Assembly (NCBI RefSeq): GCF_037389425.1
Contig: NZ_JBBHKR010000094.1
Location: 1 to 47,437, forward strand
Direction: 5' to 3'
Length of the DNA stretch: 47,437 nucleotides
Origin: Stygiolobus sp037389425
GTDB lineage: Archaea; Thermoproteota; Thermoprotei_A; Sulfolobales; Sulfolobaceae
The notes beneath the pieces were generated by a model, which ran no database searches, was not told the origin of the DNA, and saw nothing but the letters and a program-made list of their open reading frames with translations. Numbering within the stretch: position 1 is the stretch's first letter; each line of letters opens with the position of its first letter. Below, in pieces: positions 7,760 through 17,059 of this stretch. The position numbers and the translations under genes were made by a program.

Positions 7760-8974
7760 ATGAGGAACATAAACGTTCAATTAAGCCACTGGGCTGATAT
7801 AGACTCTTTAGATGTAGAATTAGTAGAAAGAAAAGGAGTAGGTCATCCGGACTACATAGCGGATTCGGCATCAGAGGAAGCCAGCAGAAAACTTTCGCTT
7901 TATTATCTCAAGAACTACGGAGTAATTTTACATCACAATTTAGATAAGACTTTACTCGTAGGCGGTCAAGCAGCACCTAAGTTCAAGGGCGGAGAAGTTC
8001 TTCATCCTATATACATTGTAGTATCAGGTAGAGCAACTACTGAAGTCAAGACAGAGCACGGAACAGAGAGTATACCAGTAGGAACAATTATAATTGAAAG
8101 TGTTAAGGAATGGATTAAGGATCACTTCAGATATCTAGACCCAGAAAAACATGTAGTAGTTGATTACAAAATAGGGAAAGGTTCTACGGATCTAGTTGGA
8201 ATATTTGAAGCTAGTAAGAAAGTACCTTTATCTAATGATACAAGTTTTGGAGTTGGATTTGCACCTTATTCTAAACTGGAAAATCTAGTATTTAATACAG
8301 AAAGGCTGTTGAACTCTAAGGAAATTAAAGCTAAGATCCCTGAGATAGGAGAAGACATAAAGGTGATGGGATTAAGAAAAGGCAATAGGATAGAATTAAC
8401 AGTGGCTATGGCAGTTATAAGCCAGCTTGTAGAAGACGTAAATCAGTATATAAACGTTAAAGAAGAAACTAAGAATCAAATTCTAGATTTAGCAGCAAAA
8501 TTAGTTCCTAATTATGATGTGAAAGTGAACATAAACACTGGTGATAAGATAGATAGGGGTATAGTATATCTCACCGTGACTGGAACTTCAGCGGAGCACG
8601 GAGATGATGGAATGACGGGGAGAGGAAACAGGGCTACCGGACTAATAACGCCCATGCGTCCTATGTCTTTGGAAGCTACTGCAGGAAAGAACCCCGTGAA
8701 TCATGTAGGCAAACTTTACAACATCGTTGCGAACCTAATTGCACAAAAAGTATCTCAAGAGGTAAAAGGTGTAAAAAGCGTCCAAGTAGAAGTGTTAGGT
8801 CAAATAGGGAGACCTATAGACGACCCTCTAATAGCTAACGTTCAGGTTATGACTGAGGACGGTAAAATTAACGATAATATGAAGAGAGAGATCGAAGGGA
8901 TCACTGATGAGATGCTGGGCAATATTGTCAAGATCTCTGATCTGATATTAGAGGGTAAGGTCATTTTGTTCTGA
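7760..8974 (+). CDS. mat: archaeal S-adenosylmethionine synthetase
   Basis: A 404-residue archaeal-type methionine adenosyltransferase, with ERKGVGHPDYIADS near the N terminus, LDKTLLVGGQA near 62, the GDKIDRG and SAEHGDDGMTGRGNR segments around 260-285, and the late NHVGKLYN. It makes SAM from ATP and methionine and is diverged in sequence from bacterial MetK. The start ATG follows AAGGTATA. The stop overlaps the convergent DUF460 gene by 14 nt. Confidence 0.95.
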   Translation: MRNINVQLSHWADIDSLDVELVERKGVGHPDYIADSASEEASRKLSLYYLKNYGVILHHNLDKTLLVGGQAAPKFKGGEVLHPIYIVVSGRATTEVKTEHGTESIPVGTIIIESVKEWIKDHFRYLDPEKHVVVDYKIGKGSTDLVGIFEASKKVPLSNDTSFGVGFAPYSKLENLVFNTERLLNSKEIKAKIPEIGEDIKVMGLRKGNRIELTVAMAVISQLVEDVNQYINVKEETKNQILDLAAKLVPNYDVKVNINTGDKIDRGIVYLTVTGTSAEHGDDGMTGRGNRATGLITPMRPMSLEATAGKNPVNHVGKLYNIVANLIAQKVSQEVKGVKSVQVEVLGQIGRPIDDPLIANVQVMTEDGKINDNMKREIEGITDEMLGNIVKISDLILEGKVILF

Positions 8975-10793
8975 AACGATTTCTCCTATAGTCTTCAAGG
9001 ATTCTCTTTAGGTCAAGTTTTTCGCTCTCTGCGAGTAACTTTTCCTTATTAAGTATTTCCAAGTCTCTTAGTGTCTCTTTTTCAACAATTACTTTATCCC
9101 TCAAAAATAACTTCACTATAGAATTATCTACTTGTTGACTATGAAAATATACTCTTTTTTCGCTAATATCTACCTTCATGTAAGGAGGTAACTGATCGGA
9201 ATCTACTACCAGTAATCTTGAGTTAACCAAACCTTCTATTATCTCGAGTAAATTCTTGGTTTCTCTTTCTTTCTCTTCTATTTTATTTCTCATGATATTT
9301 ATAAGTTTAATATAGTTCTCTATCTCTAACTTCAACTCGTAAATTTTTCTTTCCTTTTGAAGTTCCTTATTATACATCATTTTAATCTCATCAATTCTTC
9401 TCTGTAATAACATATTTTGAAATGTCATTTCTCTGATCTTTCTTTTAAGTCTTTCTATATCCCTCTTTAACTGTACATTCTCTTCCTCAAGAGAGTTCAC
9501 TTTAGTGTAGTAGTCAGTTTGATGCGGAGTAAAATTAGGTTGAGAAATTTCATTTTTGGTGTCTTCTATCTCTTTTTCAATTTCTTTTTCTACACACTCA
9601 TCCATAGTTTTACCTTCAATAACACATTCCAGTACCCGATCCTCATCTACGTCTATATCCATTCTCCTTAGTAATCCTCTAGCCTGATTAAGCTTGTGGG
9701 AGATCTCATAATATGCCTTCAAAGCAGCTGCTAAAGAATCCCTTATGTGCGGATCGTCTATTTTCAATCCGTGCTGAGTCGAGAATTTATCGACAATTAA
9801 CATCTTCTCATCCATGCTGAGCCTCTTGTCTGGAACAAATAACTTAGAGTTTAGCATGGCTGAAATTTTCTTTACAGTGTCAGGCACTGGAGTTACGTCA
9901 GTTGCTATTAAAACGGGCTTTCCGTATTTTCTTATTATGTCTATTACGTCTTCCCTGTCTATATTTCTCCTAGACGTCATAAACAAGGGGTTTCCGTGCA
10001 AATCTATTACTGATATCCCTACTTCTATCCCAGGGTCTATGCCTACTATGATGGGCTTAGTTTCTTTTTTTGTATCTCCAAACTCGATTTTGGATTTATA
10101 AACTGGCTTTATCTCAACTCTTAGGTCATGGCCCTTCATTTTCCTTACGATTCCGTATAAACTCTCTCTGGGCGAATACACCGTAAATACAGCTTTTTCT
10201 ATCCCGTTCTTACTTCTCTTTATCGAATAATCGTAATCAAACCCGTGTGCATCTAGTTGTTCTTTAATTCTTTTAGCTACTCTGAGAATGAGCCCCCTTA
10301 AGTTTCTTTTATATCTATTACTGCTCATCCCTCCGGGTCCTACAGCCCTGCCTCTGGAAATTATAATCTTTGTCTTATTCTCCCTAATTCTGATGGGGGT
10401 CCCTATACCCTTTAGTGCTAAAACAGCTACTAGATAAGCTGTTCTTAACGGTGTTGGTTTTCCTTGAACGTCAATTTCAGCCTCTCTTGCTACGTCTCTG
10501 ATATCTTTGAACATGTCGTTGACGTAAGTAACTTGTATAACTTCTAGTTTGTCCGGTAAAAGCGATAAGATTTTGACAAGTTTTTTCTCATCGGGTGCTA
10601 ACTCGTAAACGTTATCTACTGCTATTTTATCTGGTCTTAATTCCCAAGCTAACCTTAATATTTTCGTGAGAGGAGATGATTCTGCCTTGTATTCTACTTC
10701 ACCTTTTTCATTTATGATAATCACAGAATATGTGGGAGGCTTCAAGGAAGACGGGCTTTGGCCTGGCTCAATATCAATTCCCATTACCTTCAT
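8961..10793 (-). CDS. DUF460 (COG2433) RNase H-like, coiled-coil protein
   Basis: A 610-residue protein. Residues 1-60 form an RNase H-like start (MKVMGIDIEPG, then KIAVDNVYEL). Residues 240-370 hold a second RNase H/RuvC-like fold with IVGIDPGIEVGISVID, an acidic loop ATDVTPVP and DDPHIRDSLAAALKAY, giving the three acidic positions expected of an active site. Residues 420-530 are a long coiled coil, and the tail is basic. The family is conserved in archaea; nuclease activity is inferred from fold, not shown here. The gene starts 4 nt inside the end of rio2 (ATGA) and ends 14 nt inside the SAM synthetase gene. Confidence 0.8.
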   Translation of the reverse strand: MKVMGIDIEPGQSPSSLKPPTYSVIIINEKGEVEYKAESSPLTKILRLAWELRPDKIAVDNVYELAPDEKKLVKILSLLPDKLEVIQVTYVNDMFKDIRDVAREAEIDVQGKPTPLRTAYLVAVLALKGIGTPIRIRENKTKIIISRGRAVGPGGMSSNRYKRNLRGLILRVAKRIKEQLDAHGFDYDYSIKRSKNGIEKAVFTVYSPRESLYGIVRKMKGHDLRVEIKPVYKSKIEFGDTKKETKPIIVGIDPGIEVGISVIDLHGNPLFMTSRRNIDREDVIDIIRKYGKPVLIATDVTPVPDTVKKISAMLNSKLFVPDKRLSMDEKMLIVDKFSTQHGLKIDDPHIRDSLAAALKAYYEISHKLNQARGLLRRMDIDVDEDRVLECVIEGKTMDECVEKEIEKEIEDTKNEISQPNFTPHQTDYYTKVNSLEEENVQLKRDIERLKRKIREMTFQNMLLQRRIDEIKMMYNKELQKERKIYELKLEIENYIKLINIMRNKIEEKERETKNLLEIIEGLVNSRLLVVDSDQLPPYMKVDISEKRVYFHSQQVDNSIVKLFLRDKVIVEKETLRDLEILNKEKLLAESEKLDLKRILEDYRRNRFRTK

Positions 10794-11668
10794 GGTTTCC
10801 CCTTTATATAATCTATGACAGCATCTACATCTTTATCTATTTCATACTTCTTATAAAAATAAGCAAGAATATGATCTACATCTCTTAAGAGTAAGTCCTC
10901 GTTCTCGGGGCTTGACCATTGCGGCCAATCGATTACGTAAGCTGTTCCGTCCTTTACAAGTACATTATATTCACTTAAGTCGCCATGAATCATCTTACAT
11001 TCATTATACGCTATTCTAATTGTCGACAGTATCTGATCTAGTATTTCTTCTGGGTTTGTCAATTCACTCTTGTATAACTCTCTACTTTCCACCAGTTCCA
11101 TAGCCACGGCGTTATAAGCTCTTCCGTAAGGTTGTGGAACATAGCCGTAATTTTTCTTAACACACTCAAGAGCCTGGTATTCCCTTTCTGCGTTTTCCAC
11201 TGAAATTACCGTCCAGTCTTTATCTTTTTGGATATTTCGGATCTTCCTGACGTTCTTGTAACTTCTCTTACCGACCCTGTGGAATTTGACTACAAGCGGT
11301 TCGTCGTTAAAGTTATAACCTACGTACACTTCGCTCTCTTTTCCGACCCCTATTACTATCCCAAGGTTCTTAAGGACTTTCTCCACGTAAAGTTTCTTTA
11401 TTGCTAATATATCTAGAGCTGTAAAAGTAATTCTGTAACTGTACTCACCACTTATTATCTGTTTTGAAAGTAACCTGAGGTTATACAGTCTTAGCAAAAC
11501 CGGCTGGAGTTCGTTTAACCTTAATCCTGTTTCCTCTACTAACTCTGATGTCATAATCCACTCGTGGTTCCTATGGAGAGAATAAATGGTTTTAAGAATT
11601 TTATAATCTAAGGGACCTACAAGAGAGGCTCGCTCGGCTAATGTTAAAGAAGGCATAACTGGTAACAA
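10790..11668 (-). CDS. rio2: RIO2-type atypical protein kinase
   Basis: A 292-residue RIO2 kinase. Residues 1-90 form the winged-helix domain that marks RIO2 versus RIO1. Then come the flexible P-loop GVGKESEVYVG, the ATP-binding Lys in VVKFHR, the catalytic loop IHGDLSEYNVLV and the metal-binding VIDWPQW. RIO2 acts in late maturation of the small ribosomal subunit. It lies between the Rqc2-like gene (14 nt upstream) and DUF460 (4-nt overlap), so the three form one minus-strand unit around ribosome biogenesis and quality control. Confidence 0.93.
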   Translation of the reverse strand: MLPVMPSLTLAERASLVGPLDYKILKTIYSLHRNHEWIMTSELVEETGLRLNELQPVLLRLYNLRLLSKQIISGEYSYRITFTALDILAIKKLYVEKVLKNLGIVIGVGKESEVYVGYNFNDEPLVVKFHRVGKRSYKNVRKIRNIQKDKDWTVISVENAEREYQALECVKKNYGYVPQPYGRAYNAVAMELVESRELYKSELTNPEEILDQILSTIRIAYNECKMIHGDLSEYNVLVKDGTAYVIDWPQWSSPENEDLLLRDVDHILAYFYKKYEIDKDVDAVIDYIKGKP

Positions 11669-11682
11669 TAAATATTATGTCT

Positions 11683-13473
11683 TCACGCTTTAATTTTTTT
11701 CATAAGAAGCTTTGACTTACCAGGTATTTCTCTGATAATGTCCTCTTTTAAAGCTCTAAGACCTTTAATACCGAACTTTTCATAGAAGTACTTTATTATC
11801 TTATCAGCTAGTTTAGAAGGATCGTCGTCACCTGGAGAAATTACAACGTAAGTGTCCGTCTTCGAAGATACATTATCGATGTTCCCTGTCATAACTTTTA
11901 AACCTTCTTCGCTCTTTATCAAGCCTATAGCAAGTTGCAATCTAACGTTCTTTATATAGTTCTTTTTACCGTAGATCATGAAGGATCCTTTCTTAAGGTA
12001 CTCACCACTTGGCGGGGTCTTGCTAACTTGTTCCCCGTATACCCAAAAAACGTCTATGGCAGCCATACCAGCCTTCCAGGCTTTAGAGTAGCAAGCCGAA
12101 ATTGTGGCAGCATCAAGTAAGTCCTCCTCTTTGGGCTCTTTACCATTCGTTTTCAGAACAGTGGCAGCAGCTCCTTGAATGTCAGAGTGGAAGAAGATAT
12201 CTTTGTCCTCTAACAGTTTTCTGACTATACTTTCGTTCTGATCGATGTCTCTTCCGGCAATTACTAGAAAACCATTCCTTGTTATAGTCCAATGGTATTT
12301 TTCGTACCATTCCTTCTTTCTTGAGGCTACAATTATCTCTTCCTTCCTTTCAAGGATTTGATTTTCCAGATCTCGCATTTTTCTTTGTAAATCCTCTAAA
12401 ACTTCCCTTGCTCTCTTAGCTTTTTCCACGTACTCCTTAGCCATATCGAAATATTTGGAAGAATTCTTATAGACTGAGAGACTAGGATCCAGTTCCACTT
12501 CTATTCCATTAATGGTGGTCTTGAAGGGATTTCGCTTACCCGACTGACTAAGAAGGGAGTTAACCGTCTCATAGTTAGCCACTATAATTTGTGCAATGCT
12601 TCTTAGCTCTTCAGCTTTTTTCTCATAGTCCTCTATTTGCCTTTTAGTTTCCTCTATTGTTTTTTCTAACTTTTTCCTTTCTTCCTCAAGTTTTTTGTCT
12701 ATTTCACTCTTTATTAACGATCTTTCCTCTGCTGTAAAAAATTCATCCAATGCGTCATTATAACTTTCCATCTCAATACAACCTTCAATTTTTACCGGGA
12801 GTACAGTAGTGTCCTTAATTAAACACTTATCGAAATTACCGCTTGATATCTTCCTCAATAATTCCTCAATCTTTTTCTTGGCTTCCTCCAGCTCTTGTTC
12901 ATTGGTTGCGTATAATTTCAGAGCTTCAGCGAGTTCTTGAGGTATTCCCAAGATCCTGCTTAGGTTACCTTTCTTAAGTAGTTTGTCTATCTCTTCCTTA
13001 GTCGGAGGATTTAAGGGTGGAGGAGGGGTATAAGTTAGACCTAATTTTATAGTTCTGTCTTTAAATTCTTTGTACTCGGTAGAGAACAATACCTTGTTAT
13101 TCTCATCTGTAATCACCATGAGACCTCTCGGGAGTAATTCTAAGTAGATGATTTTCTCTGACGCAAGTATCTTTATAATCCTTTCCGTTCCTAAGATCGA
13201 GATGTCTTTTATTATTCTGTCTCGAAGAAGCTCACGTAACACCGTGACCTCGGCGGTCGAGTCTTTTTGTCTTTCATATTTCGTGAAGTGAATTCTCTTA
13301 CCCGGCTCCAAGACTAAGTTCTTATATTCGCCCCTACAATATAGCTTAAGTAAGTAGGCTGAAAGCCCTTCGATTTTGAATATGTTGTCTATTCTACACC
13401 CTTCAAGTTTATTCTTGTTTTCTGTGTACCACGCCAGTAGATCAATGTAAGACATGCTCGTTTTTCTATTCAA
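11683..13473 (-). CDS. Rqc2/RqcH-type NFACT ribosome quality-control protein
   Basis: A 596-residue NFACT protein. It has an N-terminal NFACT-N domain (MSYIDLLAWYTENK, EPGKRIHFTKY, RELLRDRIIKDI), a helix-hairpin-helix region (LSRILGIPQELAEAL, about 170-190), a long coiled coil (about 255-390, with an interrupting segment near 300-345) and the NFACT-R domain (IAGRDIDQNESIVRKLLEDKD, then FHSDIQGAAATVLK). In bacteria and eukaryotes such proteins bind the obstructed 50S/60S subunit and add C-terminal tails to stalled peptides. The conserved Asp-Arg pair of NFACT-N appears here as Glu-Arg (GTERIIKI), a conservative change. The start ATG overlaps by position, but on the other strand, the small membrane protein gene region. 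Confidence 0.9.
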   Translation of the reverse strand: MNRKTSMSYIDLLAWYTENKNKLEGCRIDNIFKIEGLSAYLLKLYCRGEYKNLVLEPGKRIHFTKYERQKDSTAEVTVLRELLRDRIIKDISILGTERIIKILASEKIIYLELLPRGLMVITDENNKVLFSTEYKEFKDRTIKLGLTYTPPPPLNPPTKEEIDKLLKKGNLSRILGIPQELAEALKLYATNEQELEEAKKKIEELLRKISSGNFDKCLIKDTTVLPVKIEGCIEMESYNDALDEFFTAEERSLIKSEIDKKLEEERKKLEKTIEETKRQIEDYEKKAEELRSIAQIIVANYETVNSLLSQSGKRNPFKTTINGIEVELDPSLSVYKNSSKYFDMAKEYVEKAKRAREVLEDLQRKMRDLENQILERKEEIIVASRKKEWYEKYHWTITRNGFLVIAGRDIDQNESIVRKLLEDKDIFFHSDIQGAAATVLKTNGKEPKEEDLLDAATISACYSKAWKAGMAAIDVFWVYGEQVSKTPPSGEYLKKGSFMIYGKKNYIKNVRLQLAIGLIKSEEGLKVMTGNIDNVSSKTDTYVVISPGDDDPSKLADKIIKYFYEKFGIKGLRALKEDIIREIPGKSKLLMKKIKA

Positions 13474-13504
13474 CTATTTTACCCCCTATAGTCTATTAAT
13501 TACC

Positions 13505-13756
13505 GTGGAGAAGGAAGATAAAATCTTGGTGCTCAGAGGGATTATGGGAGTAGTGAGCGGTGCTCTTTCATTCATCTTACTGAATAACGAGGTAATAGCA
13601 CTTCTGATTCCGTTAATTACATATGCGTTATCCGTTGGGATAGTCTATGGTATTATAAGGGGTTTTAACCTTACTAAGTGGGATTTACTAGGCAGAGGTG
13701 TTTCAATATTATTGGCGTCGTGGCTTTTAATATTTGTAATACTGTATAATGTTTAA
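13505..13756 (+). CDS. small membrane protein, possibly EMC6-like
   Basis: About 83 residues with three hydrophobic helices (around RGIMGVVSGALSFILL, IALLIPLITYALSVGIVYGII and VSILLASWLLIFVIL) and a charged N terminus (VEKEDKILVLRG). Size and topology resemble the archaeal EMC6-like membrane proteins, but I cannot confirm membership by eye. I chose GTG 13505; a longer reading from 13454 would overlap the divergent Rqc2 gene start and add a hydrophobic stretch of doubtful value. The stop shares one base with the next gene (TAATG). Confidence 0.55.
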   Translation: MEKEDKILVLRGIMGVVSGALSFILLNNEVIALLIPLITYALSVGIVYGIIRGFNLTKWDLLGRGVSILLASWLLIFVILYNV

Positions 13757-14232
13757 TGCAAACTCAGAAATTCGTAGTAGATGCAATGCTGGGCAAGCTA
13801 GCAAGGTGGCTGAGGATATTAGGTTACGACACTGCCTACAATAATAACTTTGTAGACTGGAAAATTTTGAAGATTGCTTCTGATGAGAATAGAATAATTA
13901 TAACGAGAGATAGAGGGTTATGTGTAAGAGCTAGGAAGAGGGGGCTAGAGTGTTTTTATGTTATCCCTGGTCTGAAAATTGAAGAAATTTTAGCTAAATT
14001 ATCTTCTAAATACTCTATAGATTTGAATATTGTAGATCCTAATTTTTCAAGGTGCTCCGTGTGTAACGGTGTGCTGAAGAAGGTTAATGACAATTTGTGG
14101 GAGTGCACTAGGTGTCATAAAAAGTATTGGAAGGGTTCTCATTGGAGAACTATAGAGAGCACTCTTATTAGGGCGAGAGCAATATTAAAGAATAATGAGT
14201 CTCGACAGCAGTCAATTAGTTACGATCAGTGA
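13756..14232 (+). CDS. Mut7-C PIN-like RNase with zinc ribbon
   Basis: A 158-residue protein. Residues 1-90 are a Mut7-C/PIN-like domain: FVVDAMLGKLARWLRILGYDT, then RIIITRDRGL with the acidic Asp residues of a PIN-type active site. Residues 95-130 form a zinc ribbon with CSVCNGVL and CTRCHKKYWKGSHW. The family is thought to be a ribonuclease, judged from relatives. It follows the small membrane protein with a 1-nt overlap and its 3' end overlaps AMMECR1 by 38 nt, so the three are probably cotranscribed. Confidence 0.85.
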   Translation: MQTQKFVVDAMLGKLARWLRILGYDTAYNNNFVDWKILKIASDENRIIITRDRGLCVRARKRGLECFYVIPGLKIEEILAKLSSKYSIDLNIVDPNFSRCSVCNGVLKKVNDNLWECTRCHKKYWKGSHWRTIESTLIRARAILKNNESRQQSISYDQ

Positions 14233-14881
14233 TCTCACTGAAGATTTAGGCAAGAAATTAGTAAAGATTGCAAGACAGTCAATTGAAGTCGAGTTAGGGT
14301 TAAGGAGAAAGATTGATGAGTCTCTTTACGACCCCGTCCTAGATAAAAGAGGATTAGCTTTTGTTACACTTGAAAAAGAAACCGGTTCAACTACATCTCT
14401 TAGAGGGTGTATAGGTTACGTTGAGGCTGTGGCACCACTTAGCGAGATAGTAAGTAAGGCTGCAATTGGTGCTGCGTTTTCTGACCCCAGGTTTCCTCCT
14501 TTAGCTAAGCACGAGATCGATGAGATTATAATAGAGGTAACAGTTCTGACAAAACCTGAGGAGATTACAACAAGTAATAGGAAAGACCTCGTGAATCAAG
14601 TTAAAGTAGGAGAAGACGGATTGATTGTCGAGTACGGGATAATGTATAGCGGTCTATTATTGCCTCAAGTTCCTATGGAATATTGCTGGGACTCTGAGAC
14701 CTTCCTAGCCGAAACTTGTATCAAAGCAGGATTAGACCCTGATTGCTGGTTAAATTCAAAAGTAAAAGTTAAGAAATTCCAAGGTATTATTTTCAGAGAG
14801 ACGAGTCCTAATTCAGAAAATATCCTTGTTCTAAAGCCCAACCAAATTAAATGCAAAAAAGAGGAAATTTTGAATTTATAG
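14195..14881 (+). CDS. AMMECR1-domain protein
   Basis: A 228-residue AMMECR1 protein. The diagnostic LRGCIG sits near residue 70 (TTSLRGCIGYVEAVAPL), followed by AAFSDPRFPPL and the LLPQVPMEYCWDSETFLAETCIKAGL segment. The fold is widespread in archaea and eukaryotes. Its exact reaction is not known; archaeal genomes often place it with MEMO or radical SAM genes, which are not seen here. A T-rich tract at 14886-14894 follows and could end the transcript. Confidence 0.9.
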   Translation: MSLDSSQLVTISDLTEDLGKKLVKIARQSIEVELGLRRKIDESLYDPVLDKRGLAFVTLEKETGSTTSLRGCIGYVEAVAPLSEIVSKAAIGAAFSDPRFPPLAKHEIDEIIIEVTVLTKPEEITTSNRKDLVNQVKVGEDGLIVEYGIMYSGLLLPQVPMEYCWDSETFLAETCIKAGLDPDCWLNSKVKVKKFQGIIFRETSPNSENILVLKPNQIKCKKEEILNL

Positions 14882-14923
14882 TAGTTACTTTTTTATTCGG
14901 CGAAGCCAAAAAAGATTAGTAGC

Positions 14924-15637
14924 GTGGTTAGGATGGAGGAAGAATTTGCAGAACTTTTTACAGACGAAGTTAAACAAGCTTTACAAGACGCTTTAAAAGA
15001 CATGAAAAACCCTGTTGATGTATACGTATTTATAAACTCTCTAGATGAACATTGCCACTATTGTGATGTTACGAAAAGATTTTTAGAATTCATGAGTGCC
15101 GCTGCTCCTAAAAAGGATGGTAAAAGCTTATTACAGATTCATGTGGTAGACAAAGCTAACCAGAATGACTTACAAGTTTTCAAAGAGTTTAATATCGAGA
15201 GAGTTCCAACTGTTGCCTTTGTTAAAGGTTATATAAGATGGACTGGCGCTCCCTTAGGAGAAGAGATAAGAGCACTAGTTGAGACTGCTGTAAGGCTTTC
15301 ACTAAACGAAAGTGGATTAAGTCAAGAGACAATTAATGCAATAAGAGAGAAGCTGAACGGATTTGTGAAGATCGAGACGGTGGTTACTCCCTCATGTCCT
15401 TATTGTCCTTACGCTGCTTTAATGGCTCATATGGTAGCTTACGAAGCTTGTAAAGCTGGTAAGTGTAATGTACTATCAGATGTGGTAGAGGCATACGAGA
15501 ACCAAGACATAGCCGAGAAATATCAAGTAATGTCAGTGCCTTCTGTAGCTATAAACGGCTCTGTTGAATTCATAGGAGTTCCCACTGAAGAGAATTTCAT
15601 AGCTTCAATCCTTGAGAAGCAGAATCAGAAAGCGTAA
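14924..15637 (+). CDS. protein disulfide oxidoreductase (PDO), two thioredoxin folds
   Basis: A 237-residue PDO-type protein with two thioredoxin-like units, each with a CxxC: CHYC near residue 43 in the N-terminal unit and CPYC near 158 in the C-terminal unit. Cis-Pro loops are seen in RVPTVAF and SVPSVAIN. In hyperthermophilic archaea PDOs make or shuffle disulfides in cytoplasmic proteins, which are often disulfide-rich. GTG 14924 is chosen because a TTTTTTATT element (14888-14896) lies about 28 nt upstream; ATG 14933 is the alternative. Confidence 0.92.
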   Translation: MVRMEEEFAELFTDEVKQALQDALKDMKNPVDVYVFINSLDEHCHYCDVTKRFLEFMSAAAPKKDGKSLLQIHVVDKANQNDLQVFKEFNIERVPTVAFVKGYIRWTGAPLGEEIRALVETAVRLSLNESGLSQETINAIREKLNGFVKIETVVTPSCPYCPYAALMAHMVAYEACKAGKCNVLSDVVEAYENQDIAEKYQVMSVPSVAINGSVEFIGVPTEENFIASILEKQNQKA

Positions 15638-15688
15638 TCTCAAGTTTAAGGAAAGTAGTTTTTTAATAACGCATGACTTATTTTATTT

Positions 15689-16393
15689 GTGAAAATTATT
15701 TCAATTAAGCTTACTGATGAAGAGTACAAGGAATTAGAAGAAAAAGCAAGACAAGAGGGTTATGTTCTACTTTCGGAGTACGTAAGGAGTGTTTTGTTCG
15801 GAAGGCAAACCCCAATTCAAAATCAGATTAATGTTGACGTGAATAACCCCGAGATAGTGAATCAGATTGTTACAAAATTAGAGAGAAAAATAACGGATTA
15901 TATAAATCCTTTTACAGCACAAATAGAGGAAATAAAGAGGAAAATTGCGGATCTTACCGAAAAAATTGAAGAGTTAGAAAGTAGTAAAAAGAGTGCTGAA
16001 AAGACTGAAAAGAGTGAAGAGAAAAAACAGATCAAGGTTGAAGCGAAGAAAGAGCAACCGCAACTTAAGAAGACAGCTATTGAAAGGTTACAAGAAGAAG
16101 GTATATTATTTGAGTCGGAACTTAAGGCATTAAGAGATCCTACAGCTTTCTTCAATAAACTTGAGAGAGAAGGAGCTAAAATAATGTACTTAGAATCCGA
16201 AAGAATAGCTATGAGTCAAGATTTTTACAACAAATTTATTGAAGATATTTCATCGATAGATACATCTGATCCTGAAGAGGCTGCAAGTAAGCTTGAACCT
16301 AAAGAGGCAAAACTATTCAGGAAATTGGCAAAAGAAGCACTGGTAATATATGACGCTAACTCTAAAGGATGGAAACTAGCAGCTCAACTGTGA
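15689..16393 (+). CDS. ribbon-helix-helix plus coiled-coil protein
   Basis: A 234-residue protein. Residues 1-38 form a CopG-like ribbon-helix-helix (KIISIKLTDEEYKELEEKA ... LSEYVRSVLFG). Residues 55-130 form a coiled coil rich in Lys and Glu, and residues 130-234 make a C-terminal domain I do not recognise (TAIERLQEEGILFESELKAL ... AKEALVIYDANSKGWKLA). DNA binding is inferred from the N-terminal fold. The GTG start has a TTTTTTAATAA element about 26 nt upstream (15659-15669). The gene ends 10 nt inside the convergent dcd. No toxin partner is visible, so it is not an obvious antitoxin. Confidence 0.65.
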   Translation: MKIISIKLTDEEYKELEEKARQEGYVLLSEYVRSVLFGRQTPIQNQINVDVNNPEIVNQIVTKLERKITDYINPFTAQIEEIKRKIADLTEKIEELESSKKSAEKTEKSEEKKQIKVEAKKEQPQLKKTAIERLQEEGILFESELKALRDPTAFFNKLEREGAKIMYLESERIAMSQDFYNKFIEDISSIDTSDPEEAASKLEPKEAKLFRKLAKEALVIYDANSKGWKLAAQL

Positions 16394-16917
16394 TTTTTGT
16401 TCGTAAACCGTGGAACTGTAACTCCTCTTTGTCCTTGATATTTTCCTTGGTATGGGTTCTCTACTGGTGTTAAAGTTTTAGCAAAAATAAGGTGAAGGAA
16501 CCTCATCCCTTTTTTCAGTTTTACGGGGAATGATGAGCCTACTACTTCTATCGTAATCTGACCTTCAAACCCTGCATCTACAATCGTTGGAGGGATGAAG
16601 AGACCTAGTCTAGCAAAAGATGAACGAAGGTTTACGAATGCCATTACGTCATTGGGTAACTTAACTAATTCTTCCGTTGTGAGTAATACGTGTTCATAGG
16701 GGCGTATTATAAACTCTTCTCCTTTCTCTACATGGAAAAGAGAGTAATCGGGATTGTCCGGGTCGAATACTTTGTCTTGTGTTTCTTCAAATCTAGCTAT
16801 TTCCTCACCGATACGTAGGTCTATTCCGTTTTCTCTAACACTGTCCTCTCTTAATGGATCTATTACGATCCATCCTTTTTCAAGGTAGTATTTCAAGTCA
16901 CGATCTCCAAGAATCAT
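16384..16917 (-). CDS. dcd: dCTP deaminase
   Basis: A 177-residue trimeric dUTPase/Dcd-fold protein. MILGDRDLKYYLEKGWI at the N terminus, ENGIDLRIG near 32, RSSFARLGL near 98 and the catalytic segment VDAGFEGQITIEV near 114 place it with dCTP deaminases, which turn dCTP into dUTP for dTMP synthesis. The Ser-Arg and Glu of the active site are present. Some archaeal members also hydrolyse dUTP, which cannot be decided by eye. Its 3' end overlaps the ribbon-helix-helix gene by 10 nt. Confidence 0.92.
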   Translation of the reverse strand: MILGDRDLKYYLEKGWIVIDPLREDSVRENGIDLRIGEEIARFEETQDKVFDPDNPDYSLFHVEKGEEFIIRPYEHVLLTTEELVKLPNDVMAFVNLRSSFARLGLFIPPTIVDAGFEGQITIEVVGSSFPVKLKKGMRFLHLIFAKTLTPVENPYQGKYQGQRGVTVPRFTNKNHS

Positions 16918-17059
16918 GCTACCTTAATATTTTGTATAAAAACACTATTTAAGGAAAAGGTTACTTGAATAAGAGGTCAGGGTAACTCTGATTCGTCATA
17001 TCTCGGTCTTGCCAGATTTCATCATCCTTATTACACTTTTTGATCAACATATTAAAGTG

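Noticed and set aside
17009..17059. Extended ligase N terminus from TTG 17009
   Set aside because: Relatives start at MEFK, encoded at 17060, and the extra 17 residues are hydrophobic and not conserved to my knowledge.
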